Below are positions 10,832-20,122 of a DNA stretch of 64,000 nucleotides, in pieces. A model generated the notes under the pieces. That model did not search any database and was not told the DNA's origin. It saw nothing but the letters and a program-made list of their open reading frames with translations. The translations under genes were made by a program, and so were the position numbers. Numbering within the stretch: position 1 is the stretch's first letter; each line of letters starts with the position of its first letter. This DNA is from Candidatus Accumulibacter proximus (GTDB lineage: Bacteria; Pseudomonadota; Gammaproteobacteria; Burkholderiales; Rhodocyclaceae): positions 62,001 through 126,000 of the forward strand of contig JADJMH010000013.1 of assembly GCA_016709675.1 (NCBI GenBank). The letters are read 5' to 3'.

Positions 10832-12232
10832 TCAGCCCTTGAGCACCTGTTGCAGCACATGCACATCGTGGTTGAGTTCGTTATCGCGGGTACGCAGTTC
10901 ATCAATCGTTCGCACAGCATGCAGCACCGTCGTATGGTCACGACCACCAAACGCACTTCCGATGGCCGGATAGCTCTGCGAGGTCAGATTCTTGGCTAGC
11001 CACATGGCGATCTGCCGCGGTCGAACAATTACCCGTGTTCTTTTCTTCGAAAACAGGTCGGCTACCTTGATCTTGAAATACTCGGCCACGGTCTTCTGGA
11101 TGTTCTCAACCGTGATCTGTCGGTTGACCGAACCGATCATGTCCTTGAGTGCCTCCTTGGCCAGTTCGAGTGCAATGTTCTGACCGTGAAACGCGGAGTA
11201 GGCGAGTACTTTTTTCAGAGCCCCTTCGAGTTCGCGAACGTTGGACCGCAGGTGTTTTGCGATGTAAAAAGCGACCTCGTCATCGAGTGCTACTCCCTCG
11301 GCCTCCGCTTTCCTTTGCAGGATCGCAACGCGCATCTCCGTTTCCGGCGGCTCTATCTGAACCGTCAGTCCCCAGTCGAAACGAGTCACCAGACGATCCT
11401 CCAGACCGGAAATATTTTTCGGATAGGTGTCACAGCTGATGACAATCTGCTTCTTTGCCTCACTCAGCGCGTTGAAAACGTAGAAAAACTCTTCCTGCGT
11501 TCGGTTCTTGCCGTTGAAGAACTGGACATCGTCGAGCAGTAGAACGTCCAGTGACCGATAGTAGCGCTTGAATACGTCGAATGACTTCTGCTGGTAAGCA
11601 CGAACGACGTCGGAATAGTAGTCCTCTGCATGGACGTAACGCACAACCTTTTCCGGGCAATGTTCGAGAATCTGGTTGCCGATCGCGTGTACCAGGTGGG
11701 TCTTGCCGAGACCAGCGCCGCCGTAGATGAACAAGGGGTTGTAGGTAGCTTCGCCAGGACTGAGGGCGACCCGCCTGGCGGCTGCCCGCGCGAGGTCGTT
11801 CGCCTTTCCCACGACCAGGTTATCGAAGGTAAAAGTGGGGATCAGCCTACTTTTCTCGTAGCTCGAGCGGTCCTTGTCAACCGGAGCCGCTATTCTCGTC
11901 ATCGCACCCACGGCAACCGTCTTACCGGCCGTGCGGCTGGCAGTCCTCTCTGTCGCACCTGGAACTTGACTCGGCGCTACCGCAACACGTTCGCCCAGGG
12001 TCAGCGTAATGTTGACGGGGACGGAGAAGTACTCGCTCGCCAGCGCTTCGATTCTTGCCAGATAACGCTCCTTGACCCACTTCAGGATGAAACCGTTCGG
12101 TGCCAGCAAGCGCAAACCGCGCGCCAACTCGTCTTCACCGTCAAGACGCAGAGGGCGGATCCAGGTATTGAACTGCTGGGGCGGGAGTTCCTGTTCGAAC
12201 TGGCTCAGGCAGGACGACCAGAAGCTACTCAT
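10832..12232 (-). CDS. dnaA: Chromosomal replication initiator DnaA
   Basis: A 466-residue initiator. Domain I (residues 1-90, FWSSCLSQFEQELPPQQFNTW) is followed by a variable linker and the AAA+ domain, with Walker A GGAGLGKTH and Walker B LLLDDVQFF. The C-terminal domain IV binds DnaA boxes (RPRQIAMWLAKNLT and the signature GGRDHTTVLHA). It binds oriC, melts the unwinding element and recruits helicase. DnaA boxes lie on both sides of the gene, which fits origin function and autoregulation. Confidence 0.98.
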   Translation of the reverse strand: MSSFWSSCLSQFEQELPPQQFNTWIRPLRLDGEDELARGLRLLAPNGFILKWVKERYLARIEALASEYFSVPVNITLTLGERVAVAPSQVPGATERTASRTAGKTVAVGAMTRIAAPVDKDRSSYEKSRLIPTFTFDNLVVGKANDLARAAARRVALSPGEATYNPLFIYGGAGLGKTHLVHAIGNQILEHCPEKVVRYVHAEDYYSDVVRAYQQKSFDVFKRYYRSLDVLLLDDVQFFNGKNRTQEEFFYVFNALSEAKKQIVISCDTYPKNISGLEDRLVTRFDWGLTVQIEPPETEMRVAILQRKAEAEGVALDDEVAFYIAKHLRSNVRELEGALKKVLAYSAFHGQNIALELAKEALKDMIGSVNRQITVENIQKTVAEYFKIKVADLFSKKRTRVIVRPRQIAMWLAKNLTSQSYPAIGSAFGGRDHTTVLHAVRTIDELRTRDNELNHDVHVLQQVLKG

Positions 12233-12534
12233 CGACGATCATGGCGGAAAATTCTGGGGCGGCGCAAAGGTTTGGGTGGCTGACGATGCCGCATTTGTCT
12301 TTCTTGAACTCAACAACATCAGTGGGTATCGCAGGAGGCGGCAAGCTGACCATCAGAAGCGTCAGGCTGGTGCTCGCAGTCTGGTGCCATCTCTTGCCAA
12401 GAATTCAGCAACGCAAATTCTAACCCGTTGGGGCGAAGTTATCCACAGCTCGAGCAAAAATATGGCCTTGACAAACGCCTCTCGGAGGCTGTCTAATTGC
12501 ACGTTTTTCTTGCTTTGACTTCAAGGGTTTAACC
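12233..12534. promoter_or_regulatory. Divergent dnaA / rpmH promoter region
   Basis: About 300 bases between the divergent starts of dnaA and rpmH. It holds one perfect DnaA box at 12439-12447 and an A-rich stretch GAGCAAAAATATGG just after it. The box suggests DnaA autoregulation, or an additional origin element. No coding region is supported here. Confidence 0.6.
12439..12447 (+). promoter_or_regulatory. DnaA box upstream of dnaA
   Basis: A second perfect TTATCCACA, between rpmH and dnaA. It is a candidate autoregulatory operator for dnaA, or part of a bipartite origin together with the box in the dnaA-dnaN spacer. Confidence 0.8.
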
Positions 12535-12669
12535 ATGAAACGTACCTATCAACCGTCAGTTGTTCGCCGCAAGCGCACGCACGGCTTCCTCGTTCGCATG
12601 TCTACCCGTGGCGGTCGTGCCGTCATCAGGGCCCGTCGCGCAAAAGGTCGTCACCGCCTGGCCGTTTGA
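12535..12669 (+). CDS. rpmH: 50S ribosomal protein L34
   Basis: A 44-residue, very basic protein starting MKRTYQPSVVRRKRTHGF and ending RRAKGRHRLAV, the complete bacterial L34 pattern. It is divergent from dnaA. Its stop overlaps the proposed TTG start of rnpA by four bases. Confidence 0.98.
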   Translation: MKRTYQPSVVRRKRTHGFLVRMSTRGGRAVIRARRAKGRHRLAV

Positions 12670-13064
12670 GCGGTAGCTTCGTTGCCACGGGCGATCGTGC
12701 GCCATCTGCTGCCACGTTTCCGAAGCACTACCGCCTGATCAAAACGGATGAGTATTCATCCGTTTTTGGTTTCAAGAGAGCACTGAAAAGCCGGCATTTC
12801 CTGCTACATTATCGGCCTCGGGGTGCTGAAGAAGTGCCGGGAGCCCGGCTGGGTCTGGTCGTCGCCAAGCGCTTCCTGCGTCGCTCCGTTGATCGAAATC
12901 TTGTTCGACGTCTCGCCAGGGAGCAGTTCCGCCTCCTGCGGGCGCAGCTTCGCTCAAGCGATTTCGTGCTACGGCTGGCCGTCAAGCCATCCGCTCTTGA
13001 TCGGCAAGCCCTGGCGCAGGAAATCCATGCCTTGTTGAGCAAGGCGACCTCACCTCAACGATGA
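12666..13064 (+). CDS. rnpA: Ribonuclease P protein component
   Basis: A basic 132-residue protein with the RnpA signature RNLVRRLAREQFR in its C-terminal half. The conserved core begins at FPKHYRLIKTDEYSSVF, about residue 18. It is the protein cofactor of RNase P, which matures tRNA 5' ends. The earliest plausible start is a TTG overlapping the rpmH stop; no nearer ATG exists, so the first 15-17 residues are uncertain. Confidence 0.93.
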   Translation: MSGSFVATGDRAPSAATFPKHYRLIKTDEYSSVFGFKRALKSRHFLLHYRPRGAEEVPGARLGLVVAKRFLRRSVDRNLVRRLAREQFRLLRAQLRSSDFVLRLAVKPSALDRQALAQEIHALLSKATSPQR

Positions 13065-13068
13065 GCCG

Positions 13069-13278
13069 ATGAAACACTTGCTGCTGGCGCTGATAGCCTT
13101 TTACCGATACGCAGTCAGCCCCATGCTTGGCCGCCGTTGCCGTTTTTTCCCCAGCTGTTCCGAGTACGCAGCAGAAGCCATCGCGAAGTATGGCGCCATA
13201 AGAGGCGTACGTCTGTCCCTGCACCGACTGTGCCGCTGTCATCCGTGGAATCCGGGCGGTTTTGACCCAGTACCCTGA
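13069..13278 (+). CDS. yidD: Membrane protein insertion efficiency factor YidD
   Basis: A 69-residue protein with the full YidD pattern: a hydrophobic start (LLLALIAFYRYAVSP), then CRFFPSCSEYAAEAI, RGVRLSLHRLCRCHPW and NPGGFDPVP. It is an inner-membrane-associated helper of YidC. It lies 4 bases after rnpA, in the standard rnpA-yidD-yidC order. Confidence 0.97.
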   Translation: MKHLLLALIAFYRYAVSPMLGRRCRFFPSCSEYAAEAIAKYGAIRGVRLSLHRLCRCHPWNPGGFDPVP

Positions 13279-13304
13279 ACAACAATCAAATCGTATAGGC
13301 TTTC

Positions 13305-14987
13305 ATGGATAACCGACGCCTGCTCCTCCTCCTTATTTTTTCGTTCTCGCTGGTGATGCTCTGGGACGCTTGGCAGAAGCACAACCAGCCGAAGGCAGTC
13401 GCTTCGACCACGGTCAGTACGGCCGAAACGCCGACACCGCAGCCAACCTCAAGCCTGCACGCACCGCTTCCGGTGGCACCTGTGACTGCCGCCGTGCCTG
13501 GTGCTGAACGAGCCGAAACAGTCGTCGTCAAGACCGATCTGTTGAGTGCCGAGATTTCGAAGCAGGGTGGTGACATCGTCCGCCTCGAGTTCAATCACTA
13601 CAAGGATAGCGTCAACAAGAACAAGGACTTTGCGCTTTTTGAGGCCAAGCATCAGTACGTCGCGCAGAGCGGTCTGATCGGTGAGAACTTGCCGAATCAC
13701 AAGACAGTCTTTTCCGCGGTAGCGGGCACGAGAGAGCTCGGTAGCGACGCCCAGACCCTGGAGCTTCGCCTGGAGGCACCGACGGTCAACGGCGTCACTG
13801 TGGCCAAAGTGTACACCTTCACGCGCGGCAGCTATCTGATCAACGTAGCCTATGAAATCGACAACAAGGGCGAGAAAGAGATCGCAGCGCACGCCTACTA
13901 TCAGTTACAGCGGGACATAAAGCCGCCAGATGGTGAGAGTTCGATGGTGTCGACCTTCACCGGCCTGGCAGTCTATACGGACAAGGAAAAGTTCCAGAAG
14001 GTCGACTTTGCCGACATCGAGAAAGGCAAGCCGAACTTCGCAACCAAGGCAGACAACGGCTGGCTTGCCATGATTCAGCACTACTTTGTCTCTGCCTGGA
14101 TTCCGGAGCCCGGATTGCCGCGTGAGTTCTACATGCGGGCCCTGGAAAACACTGCCAGTCCTGCCGTTGCGGCGGGCGTCATTGTCCCGGCACCGGCTGC
14201 GGCGCCTGGCACCAAGGCCGCCATTTCCGTGCCAATTTATGCTGGTCCACAGATTCAGACAACGCTTGAACAACTCGCCAAGCCCAAGGCAGAAGGCGGA
14301 ATCGGCGCGCAAGGTCTGCCGCTGGTGGTCGACTATGGCTGGTTGACGATCATCGCCGCGCCCATTTTCTGGTGCCTCGAAGCCATCTATAAAGTGGTCG
14401 GCAACTGGGGCTGGGCGATCGTCCTGCTGACCGTGTGCATCAAGCTGCTTTTCTTCCCGCTTTCGGCGGCCAGCTACAAGTCAATGGCCAAGATGAAAAC
14501 CGTCACCCCGCGATTGATGGCCCTCAAGGAACGCTATGGCGACGACCGCCAGAAGCTCAACCAGGAGATGATGGCGCTCTACAAGCGCGAAAAGATCAAC
14601 CCGCTCGGCGGCTGCCTGCCCATAGCGGTGCAGATCCCTGTTTTCATCGCACTCTACTGGGCTTTGCTGGGTGCCGTAGAAATCCGCGATGCGCCGTGGA
14701 TCCTCTGGATCACCGACCTCTCGGCGCAGGATCCCTATTTTGTCCTGCCGGTGATCATGGTCGTCACCATGTTGATCCAGACCAAGCTCAATCCCACCCC
14801 GCCCGATCCGATCCAGGCCAAGGTGATGATGATGATGCCGTTCATTTTTGGCGCGATGTTCTTCTTCTTCCCGGCCGGCCTGGTGCTCTACTGGGTGGTG
14901 AACAACATCCTCTCGATAGCCCAGCAATGGCAGATCACAAGGATGATCGAAAGTGGCGGAAAAGCCGCCAACGACAGTAAGGCCTGA
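13305..14987 (+). CDS. yidC: Membrane protein insertase YidC
   Basis: A 560-residue inner-membrane insertase of the Gram-negative long type. An N-terminal membrane helix (RRLLLLLIFSFSLVMLWDAW) precedes a large periplasmic domain (about residues 60-340) and the conserved five-helix insertase core. Core signatures include GNWGWAIVLLTVCIKLLFFP, the NPLGGCLPIAVQIPVF loop and the C-terminal PAGLVLYWVVNNILS. It inserts and folds membrane proteins alone or with Sec. Its 3' end overlaps the proposed GTG start of mnmE by 35 bases. Confidence 0.98.
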   Translation: MDNRRLLLLLIFSFSLVMLWDAWQKHNQPKAVASTTVSTAETPTPQPTSSLHAPLPVAPVTAAVPGAERAETVVVKTDLLSAEISKQGGDIVRLEFNHYKDSVNKNKDFALFEAKHQYVAQSGLIGENLPNHKTVFSAVAGTRELGSDAQTLELRLEAPTVNGVTVAKVYTFTRGSYLINVAYEIDNKGEKEIAAHAYYQLQRDIKPPDGESSMVSTFTGLAVYTDKEKFQKVDFADIEKGKPNFATKADNGWLAMIQHYFVSAWIPEPGLPREFYMRALENTASPAVAAGVIVPAPAAAPGTKAAISVPIYAGPQIQTTLEQLAKPKAEGGIGAQGLPLVVDYGWLTIIAAPIFWCLEAIYKVVGNWGWAIVLLTVCIKLLFFPLSAASYKSMAKMKTVTPRLMALKERYGDDRQKLNQEMMALYKREKINPLGGCLPIAVQIPVFIALYWALLGAVEIRDAPWILWITDLSAQDPYFVLPVIMVVTMLIQTKLNPTPPDPIQAKVMMMMPFIFGAMFFFFPAGLVLYWVVNNILSIAQQWQITRMIESGGKAANDSKA

Positions 14988-16314
14988 GGCAAGCATAGCC
15001 GCCATCGCGACCGCCGCTGGTCGCGGTGGCATCGGCGTCATTCGCGTCTCGGGAGAAGGCCTCCTGGCGTTTGCCCACGCAATCAGTGGCAAACGGCCGG
15101 CCGCTCGAGTGGCGACGCTTACCAATTTCACTGCGTCTGATCGAAGCGTGATCGACACCGGGCTGCTGCTGTACTTTCCGGCGCCAGGCTCTTTTACTGG
15201 CGAGGATGTCCTCGAACTGCATGCCCACGGTGGACCCGTGGTCATGCAGATGCTGCTGGTGCGGTGCCTGGAACTCGGTGCACGACTCGCCGAACCCGGC
15301 GAGTTCACGCGCCGGGCCTACCTCAACGGCAAGCTCGACCTGGCGCAGGCCGAGGCAGTCATTGATCTGATCGACGCCTCGACGACAGCCGCCGCTCGTA
15401 GCGCCGTGCGCTCGCTGCAGGGCGAGTTTTCCAGGGAAGTGAACGCCCTGCTGGTGCAACTGACCGAACTCCGCGCCTTGGTCGAAGCCACCCTCGACTT
15501 TCCCGACGAGGAAGTCGACTTCCTCGAAGCGGCCGATGCCTTTGGCCGCCTTGAGCGCCTGCAGCAGCGCTTGACTCAGGTGTTCGACCGCGCCCGGCAG
15601 GGCAGGCTGCTGCAGGGCGGCCTGCACGTCGTACTGGCCGGCCAGCCCAATGTCGGCAAGTCCAGCTTGCTGAACAGGCTGGCCGGAGACGACGTGGCGA
15701 TCGTCACTCCCCTCCCCGGCACGACCCGAGACCTGGTGCGCAGCACCTTGCAGATTCAGGGTATTCCGCTGCACGTGATCGATACCGCTGGCCTGCGCGA
15801 GACCGACGACGAGATCGAGAAGATCGGCATTGAACGTACCTGGCGCGAAATCGAACGCGCTGATGTAGTCGTCCTGCTGGTTGATGCGCGCACCGGTGTC
15901 GGCCCTGCCGACCAGGCCATACTGGCTCAGTTTCCTGCTCACCTTGCCCGGCTGACGGTCTACAACAAGATCGATCTCGCGTCCCTGGCGGCTGAACATC
16001 GTGAGGAAGGGGATGCCGTCGCGATTGCCCTATCTGCCAGGTCGGGCGAAGGCGTAGAACTGCTGCGCCAGGAATTGTTGCGCATCGCGGGCTGGCATCC
16101 GGCCGAGGATGTCTTCATTGCCAGAGAACGCCACCTGCGCGCACTGACAGAAACCTGCAGACATATCGATGGCGCGCGTGAGCAATTGCCGCAACTGGAG
16201 CTGTTTGCCGAGGAGCTTCGCCTGGCGCAGCTGTCGCTGAGCACGATCACCGGCGAGTACAGTGCTGATGACCTTCTGGGCGAGATTTTCGGGCGCTTTT
16301 GCATTGGCAAGTAA
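14953..16314 (+). CDS. mnmE: tRNA uridine-5-carboxymethylaminomethyl modification GTPase MnmE
   Basis: A 453-residue GTPase. The N-terminal folate-binding TrmE domain contains GRGGIGVIRVSG. The inserted G domain carries the P-loop GQPNVGKSSLLNRL, the G2/G3 region TTRDLV...DTAGLRE and the NKID motif. The C-terminus ends FCIGK with the conserved catalytic Cys. With MnmG it modifies wobble uridine 34 of several tRNAs. The assigned start is a GTG inside the end of yidC; the first conserved residues begin about 15 codons later. Confidence 0.96.
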   Translation: MAEKPPTTVRPEASIAAIATAAGRGGIGVIRVSGEGLLAFAHAISGKRPAARVATLTNFTASDRSVIDTGLLLYFPAPGSFTGEDVLELHAHGGPVVMQMLLVRCLELGARLAEPGEFTRRAYLNGKLDLAQAEAVIDLIDASTTAAARSAVRSLQGEFSREVNALLVQLTELRALVEATLDFPDEEVDFLEAADAFGRLERLQQRLTQVFDRARQGRLLQGGLHVVLAGQPNVGKSSLLNRLAGDDVAIVTPLPGTTRDLVRSTLQIQGIPLHVIDTAGLRETDDEIEKIGIERTWREIERADVVVLLVDARTGVGPADQAILAQFPAHLARLTVYNKIDLASLAAEHREEGDAVAIALSARSGEGVELLRQELLRIAGWHPAEDVFIARERHLRALTETCRHIDGAREQLPQLELFAEELRLAQLSLSTITGEYSADDLLGEIFGRFCIGK

Positions 16315-16775
16315 GAGACTAAGCCAAGGTGTGAAAACCGCAGGCAAAGCGCACTAGTCGCGGCCCTCAAGGTCGCAGTCCAGGTTACCCATTAGCCGGC
16401 TCGGGTCCACAGGGCGACCGAAGTTGCGCGCGCTGCAGGCGCAGCGCATTGCTCGTTCCCCGTACGCTTGGCTTCCGCCCAGAGCTCGCGCCCAGGTTTT
16501 TGGTCCAGCAATGTCGGATCAGGCCGCGTCAGTCACCCATCTGCTTCACAGGTGTGTCCCGACCGATCCCTATGCTTGCCATGGTGGCCGGGGAAGACCG
16601 TCGGTGCGCTACGCGTGTCGGTGTCCTGCCACTTGCCCCGATGTCCGATCCGTGCCTGCTCGCAGACGGCGCTGCGGGCACCACTCTGGTTCGGCAGAGG
16701 CGAAGCGGCCGAGCGTTCTGCCTCGTCAAAAATACTGTGGTGTTTCTTGTCCGTTCAAGATCCGGGCGCCTGCGC
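16315..16775. other. 461-base spacer between mnmE and parA ends, no gene seen
   Basis: Both flanking genes converge here. Several open frames cross it, but none shows a ribosome site, a recognisable motif or an amino-acid composition unlike random G+C-rich sequence. No tRNA, strong terminator or repeat could be identified by eye. Confidence 0.5.
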
Positions 16776-17540
16776 CTACTGAGACAGCAGGTCGTAAAGC
16801 GCCGAAAACTCGTTGCTCAGCTTGTGCCGGGGGTCGAGGTGGATCATCGGCTGTGCGAGATGGTGAGACTCTCGAATCTTGATCGACGCCGACAGGAATG
16901 CGTCGAGGATCGGCAGCCCTTCAGCGCGCAATTCATCCACCAGCCGCAGTGGTAGGTTGGCGCGCGCCTGATACTGGTTGACCACGATGCCTTCCACACG
17001 CAGGGCTGGGTTGTGGTCGCTCTGGATCTCGCGCACGCTGTCCAGCAGCGAGTACAGGGCCCGCCGCGAGAAATCGTCGCAATCGAAGGGAATCAGGCAG
17101 GTATCGGCGGCAATCAGCGCCGAGCGGGTGAAAAAGTTGAGCGCGGGCGGAGTGTCGATGAAGATTTCATCATAGCCCTGCAACTTGTCCAGCGCCTCGC
17201 GCAGCTTGTACATCTTGTAGCGCGATTCGAGCTTGAACTGCACCTCCTCCAGCCTGGCGTCGGACGGCAACACGGCGAGATCGGCGAACGGGGTGAGAAC
17301 GACGTACGAGGCTAGCGTGTCGGGAAACAGCTTGTAGCCGAGAATGTCGTCAAAAAAATGGGCCAGGGTCTTCTTCTGTTCGTCCAGCGTCCTGCCGAGC
17401 AGGTAGCGGGAAGCATTGGCCTGCGGATCCAGATCGATCAGCAGTGTTCGCCGACCCCGTGTGGCGGCGATGGCGGCAAGGTTGCAGGCGATCGTAGACT
17501 TGCCGACGCCCCCCTTCTGGTTGAAAACGACTCGGCGCAT
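16776..17540 (-). CDS. ParA-family ATPase without a partner ParB
   Basis: A 254-residue ParA/Soj-type ATPase. The deviant Walker A motif KGGVGKST is near the N-terminus, LLIDLDPQANAS follows, and Walker B is FIDTPPALN. The ATG at 17540 (MRRVVFNQKGG) places the P-loop at the expected distance. Such ATPases pattern plasmids, chromosomes or protein cargo on the nucleoid. No parB follows, so it is either an orphan cargo-positioning ATPase or acts with a ParB encoded elsewhere; the parS site near position 631 shows that the chromosome should encode ParB. Confidence 0.85.
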   Translation of the reverse strand: MRRVVFNQKGGVGKSTIACNLAAIAATRGRRTLLIDLDPQANASRYLLGRTLDEQKKTLAHFFDDILGYKLFPDTLASYVVLTPFADLAVLPSDARLEEVQFKLESRYKMYKLREALDKLQGYDEIFIDTPPALNFFTRSALIAADTCLIPFDCDDFSRRALYSLLDSVREIQSDHNPALRVEGIVVNQYQARANLPLRLVDELRAEGLPILDAFLSASIKIRESHHLAQPMIHLDPRHKLSNEFSALYDLLSQ

Positions 17541-17676
17541 GACATTTCCCCTGGAGTGGTAAGGAATTAACGGGAGTGTAGCCAACTCCGGCGATTGCGT
17601 CGAGCGGTGCGCTGTTGGGAAGATATTGGGCAGCTGGCTGGTGGTCTTGCGATCCTTCTTGCGAGCCTGGCCAGCC

Positions 17677-18163
17677 GATCAGCTCACGCAAAGTCAGATA
17701 GAGACGCAGATCGAACTCCAGCTGGTGGTAGTCTGGTTCCATGTGGCAACAGAGCTGGTAGAAAGCCCGGTCATGATCGCGCTCCTTGAGATGGGCCAGC
17801 TCATGGACGACGATCGTGCGCAAGAACTCGGGTGGCACCTCCTTGAACAGGCTGGCGACCCGGATCTCACGTTTGGCCTTGATCCGGTTGCCCTGGACCC
17901 GCGAAATCTGGCCGTTGAGCCCGAAAGCATTTGCCGTGACGTGTATGCGGTTGTCAAAAACCACCTTGGCCGGCGACTCCGCATTGCGCAGGAAGCGGCT
18001 TTTCAGGGCCAGGGTGTATTCATAGAGCGCTACAACTGCGTACCGCGTGCGTTCCAGGGTACTTGGTGCGCAGCATGGTTGCCAGGTGACCCTGTCTGAT
18101 CGCCTCCCGGATCTGCCTCTGAAGTGGCTCGGGATAACCCGCGAGGTACCTTAGCGGCTGCAC
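17677..18163 (-). pseudogene. YgjP-like M48-type metallopeptidase, frameshifted
   Basis: Two reading frames together give one YgjP/WLM-type zinc peptidase. The N-terminal frame (18163 to about 18030) reads RYLAGYPEPLQRQIREA...LRTKYPGTHAVRS and meets TGA at 18020-18022. The other frame continues ALYEYTLALKSRFLRNA, then the zinc motif VVHELAHLKERDHD. A single extra base near 18030-18038 explains the break. The C-terminal frame also fails to stop where homologues do and runs far into parA. The true N-terminus is probably the GTG at 18163, just after the esterase stop. It may be genuine decay or a sequencing error. Confidence 0.75.
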
Positions 18164-18165
18164 CG

Positions 18166-18876
18166 TCAGCAGACGTCTGCCAGAACCTGATTCAGCCAGT
18201 TTTCGATGTCACTCAGCTCCTGCGCGCACACGGTGTGCTCGGCGGCGTACGCGTGCCATTGCACCGGATAGTCCTGGGCCTTCAGCAGCTTGCTCGATTG
18301 CTTACCGAGGTCGTAGGGAATCACCGGGTCGGCATGTCCGTGCGCCATGAAGATGGGTACGTCGCGGTTGGCCTTGTGCGCCTCCACGGCCAGCGTATCG
18401 GCCAGAGGCAGATAACAGGATAGCGCCAGGATACCGGCCAACCGACGCGGATGACGCAGCCCCGTGTGCAAGGCGATGACCCCGCCCTGAGAGAAGCCGG
18501 CGAGCACGATGCGTGCGTCGGGGATTCCGCGTGCATTCTCGCGGGCAAGCAGCGCTTCGATCTGTCGTGCCGATTCCCGTACGCCCTCTGCTTCTTCACG
18601 TCCAGGGGCGAAGTCAGGCGAGACGATGTCATACCAGGCACGCATCACGTAGCCACCATTGATGGTTACTGCCCGCATTGGTGCATGCGGGAAGACGAAG
18701 CGGAGCGCCGGCAGCTGGTCAAAATCGAATTCGTCCACGATCGGCTCGAAGTCGTGTCCGTCGGCCCCCAGACCGTGAAGCCAGATGATCGCACACCTGG
18801 GGGACTCGCCGGTTTGCCGTTCGACGGCTGGAAGCAGCGGACCATCGGCTGTGGCAGGTGGCTGGTTGGCAATCAT
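18166..18876 (-). CDS. Carboxylesterase / lysophospholipase-type alpha/beta hydrolase
   Basis: A 236-residue serine hydrolase of the phospholipase/carboxylesterase (Abhydrolase_2) family. The nucleophile elbow GFSQGG places Ser129; Asp183 (HADPVIP) and His214 (AAEHTV) complete the triad. The oxyanion segment IIWLHGLGADGHDF is near the N-terminus. There is no signal peptide, so it acts in the cytoplasm on short-chain or lysophospholipid esters; the exact substrate is unknown. It is followed directly by the frameshifted metallopeptidase. Confidence 0.9.
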   Translation of the reverse strand: MIANQPPATADGPLLPAVERQTGESPRCAIIWLHGLGADGHDFEPIVDEFDFDQLPALRFVFPHAPMRAVTINGGYVMRAWYDIVSPDFAPGREEAEGVRESARQIEALLARENARGIPDARIVLAGFSQGGVIALHTGLRHPRRLAGILALSCYLPLADTLAVEAHKANRDVPIFMAHGHADPVIPYDLGKQSSKLLKAQDYPVQWHAYAAEHTVCAQELSDIENWLNQVLADVC

Positions 18877-19027
18877 GGAACAGGTCCTTGTTCTGGTCGA
18901 AGGCCGCCATTCTATCAGCTAGCCTCAGCCCTCATCGACGGCGTTGCGGCGCCAGATCGAGCCAGGAAGCCAACGCCAGGTGCAGCGGAGAAAGGTCAGC
19001 GTGCGCGCAGGTTCGCACAGCCAGGAG

Positions 19028-20122
19028 TCAGACCTTGCGGATCTGGGTCATGATTGCCCTGGTGATCGCTGCCGTGCCGTCCTGTCCACCGAATTCAATC
19101 GGGCATACGAACGTCAGGGCCCTTTCGACCGCATGCTCCAGAATGCGCGCACCATGCGCCAGTCGCGGTTCCGCATGCTGGTCGGCCAGCCAGTCGAGCA
19201 TCAGTGCGGCCGAGAGGACCTGCGCCACCGGGTTGGCGATGCCCTGGCCTGCAATATCGGGTGCGCTACCGTGTGCCGGCTGGAAGACAGCGTGCTTCTC
19301 GCCGATGTCAGCCGATGGAACCAGACCCAGGCTGCCAACGAGTCCCGCTGCCAGATCCGAAAGGATGCCGCCAAACACGTTCTCGGTGACCAGAACGTCG
19401 AAATCCCATGGTGACTTGACGAGGTTCATCGCGGTGGCGTCGACGTAGGCATAATCGGCCTTGACCTCCGGGTGGCTTGCCGCCACCTCGCCGAACACCT
19501 TGCGGAAAAAGGCCATCGAAGCGAGGGCGTTGGCCTTGTCTACGCAGGTGACCCTCCCTCGACGCCGCCGGCCTATGGCGCGTCGCTCGGCAACCCGGAA
19601 GGCGAACTCGGAAACGCGACGGCTACCGTTGCGCGAGATCATCATCGTCTCCCAGGCAACCCTGTCCTCTTCCACTGTACCCCGTCCGCGCGAGTACAGC
19701 AGTCCCTCGGTCTGCTCGCGAACCAGTACGAGGTCGATCCGGGCTGCGCGCTTGTCGGCCAGCACCAGCGGCAGGCCGGGGTAGCTACGGATCGGACGCA
19801 GACCGGCGTAGAGGTCCATTTCTGCCCTGAGATCAAACTGCGTCGAGATTTCCGTGCCATCCGGGTAACGGACGTCAGGCAAACCGATCGCACCAAACAG
19901 CACCGCATCTGCCTTCTTGCATTCGGCCATGTTTTCGTCGGTGAAGGCGACGCCGGTTTTCTGGTAATGTCCGGCGCCACCTTCGAGGTGTCGAAAATCG
20001 AAGCCGATGCCGCCCAGGCGCTCGTGGAGCACATTGAGAACCTGCAGGCAGGCGCGCACGATTTCAGGTCCGATACCATCGCCGGGAACTACCGCGATAT
20101 GGAAGCGTGAATCTCTTTTCAT
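19028..20122 (-). CDS. Isocitrate/isopropylmalate dehydrogenase family enzyme
   Basis: A 364-residue NAD(P)-dependent beta-hydroxyacid oxidative decarboxylase. Family signatures are VVPGDGIGPEIV at the N-terminus, the substrate loop with LVLVREQTEGLLYS, VDKANAL, and VTENVFGGILSDLAAGLVG. The dinucleotide-binding HGSAPDIAGQGIANP gives an NAD-type pattern. 3-Isopropylmalate or tartrate/malate are the likely substrate classes; no other leucine genes are nearby, so leuB is not assumed. The ATG at 20122 is preferred because AAAGGA lies nine bases upstream; an in-frame ATG at 20131 is too close to that site. Confidence 0.85.
   Translation of the reverse strand: MKRDSRFHIAVVPGDGIGPEIVRACLQVLNVLHERLGGIGFDFRHLEGGAGHYQKTGVAFTDENMAECKKADAVLFGAIGLPDVRYPDGTEISTQFDLRAEMDLYAGLRPIRSYPGLPLVLADKRAARIDLVLVREQTEGLLYSRGRGTVEEDRVAWETMMISRNGSRRVSEFAFRVAERRAIGRRRRGRVTCVDKANALASMAFFRKVFGEVAASHPEVKADYAYVDATAMNLVKSPWDFDVLVTENVFGGILSDLAAGLVGSLGLVPSADIGEKHAVFQPAHGSAPDIAGQGIANPVAQVLSAALMLDWLADQHAEPRLAHGARILEHAVERALTFVCPIEFGGQDGTAAITRAIMTQIRKV

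Noticed and set aside
16424..16955. Rightward open frames across the mnmE-parA spacer
   Set aside because: They run into parA antisense, with composition like random G+C-rich frames and no start signal.
17350..17676. C-terminal 100 codons of the YgjP-like frame as real protein
   Set aside because: They overlap parA in another frame and have no similarity to the family; homologues stop about where the parA leader begins.
19028..20122. Firm assignment as leuB
   Set aside because: No leuA/C/D nearby and the family includes tartrate, malate and homoisocitrate enzymes that cannot be separated by eye.
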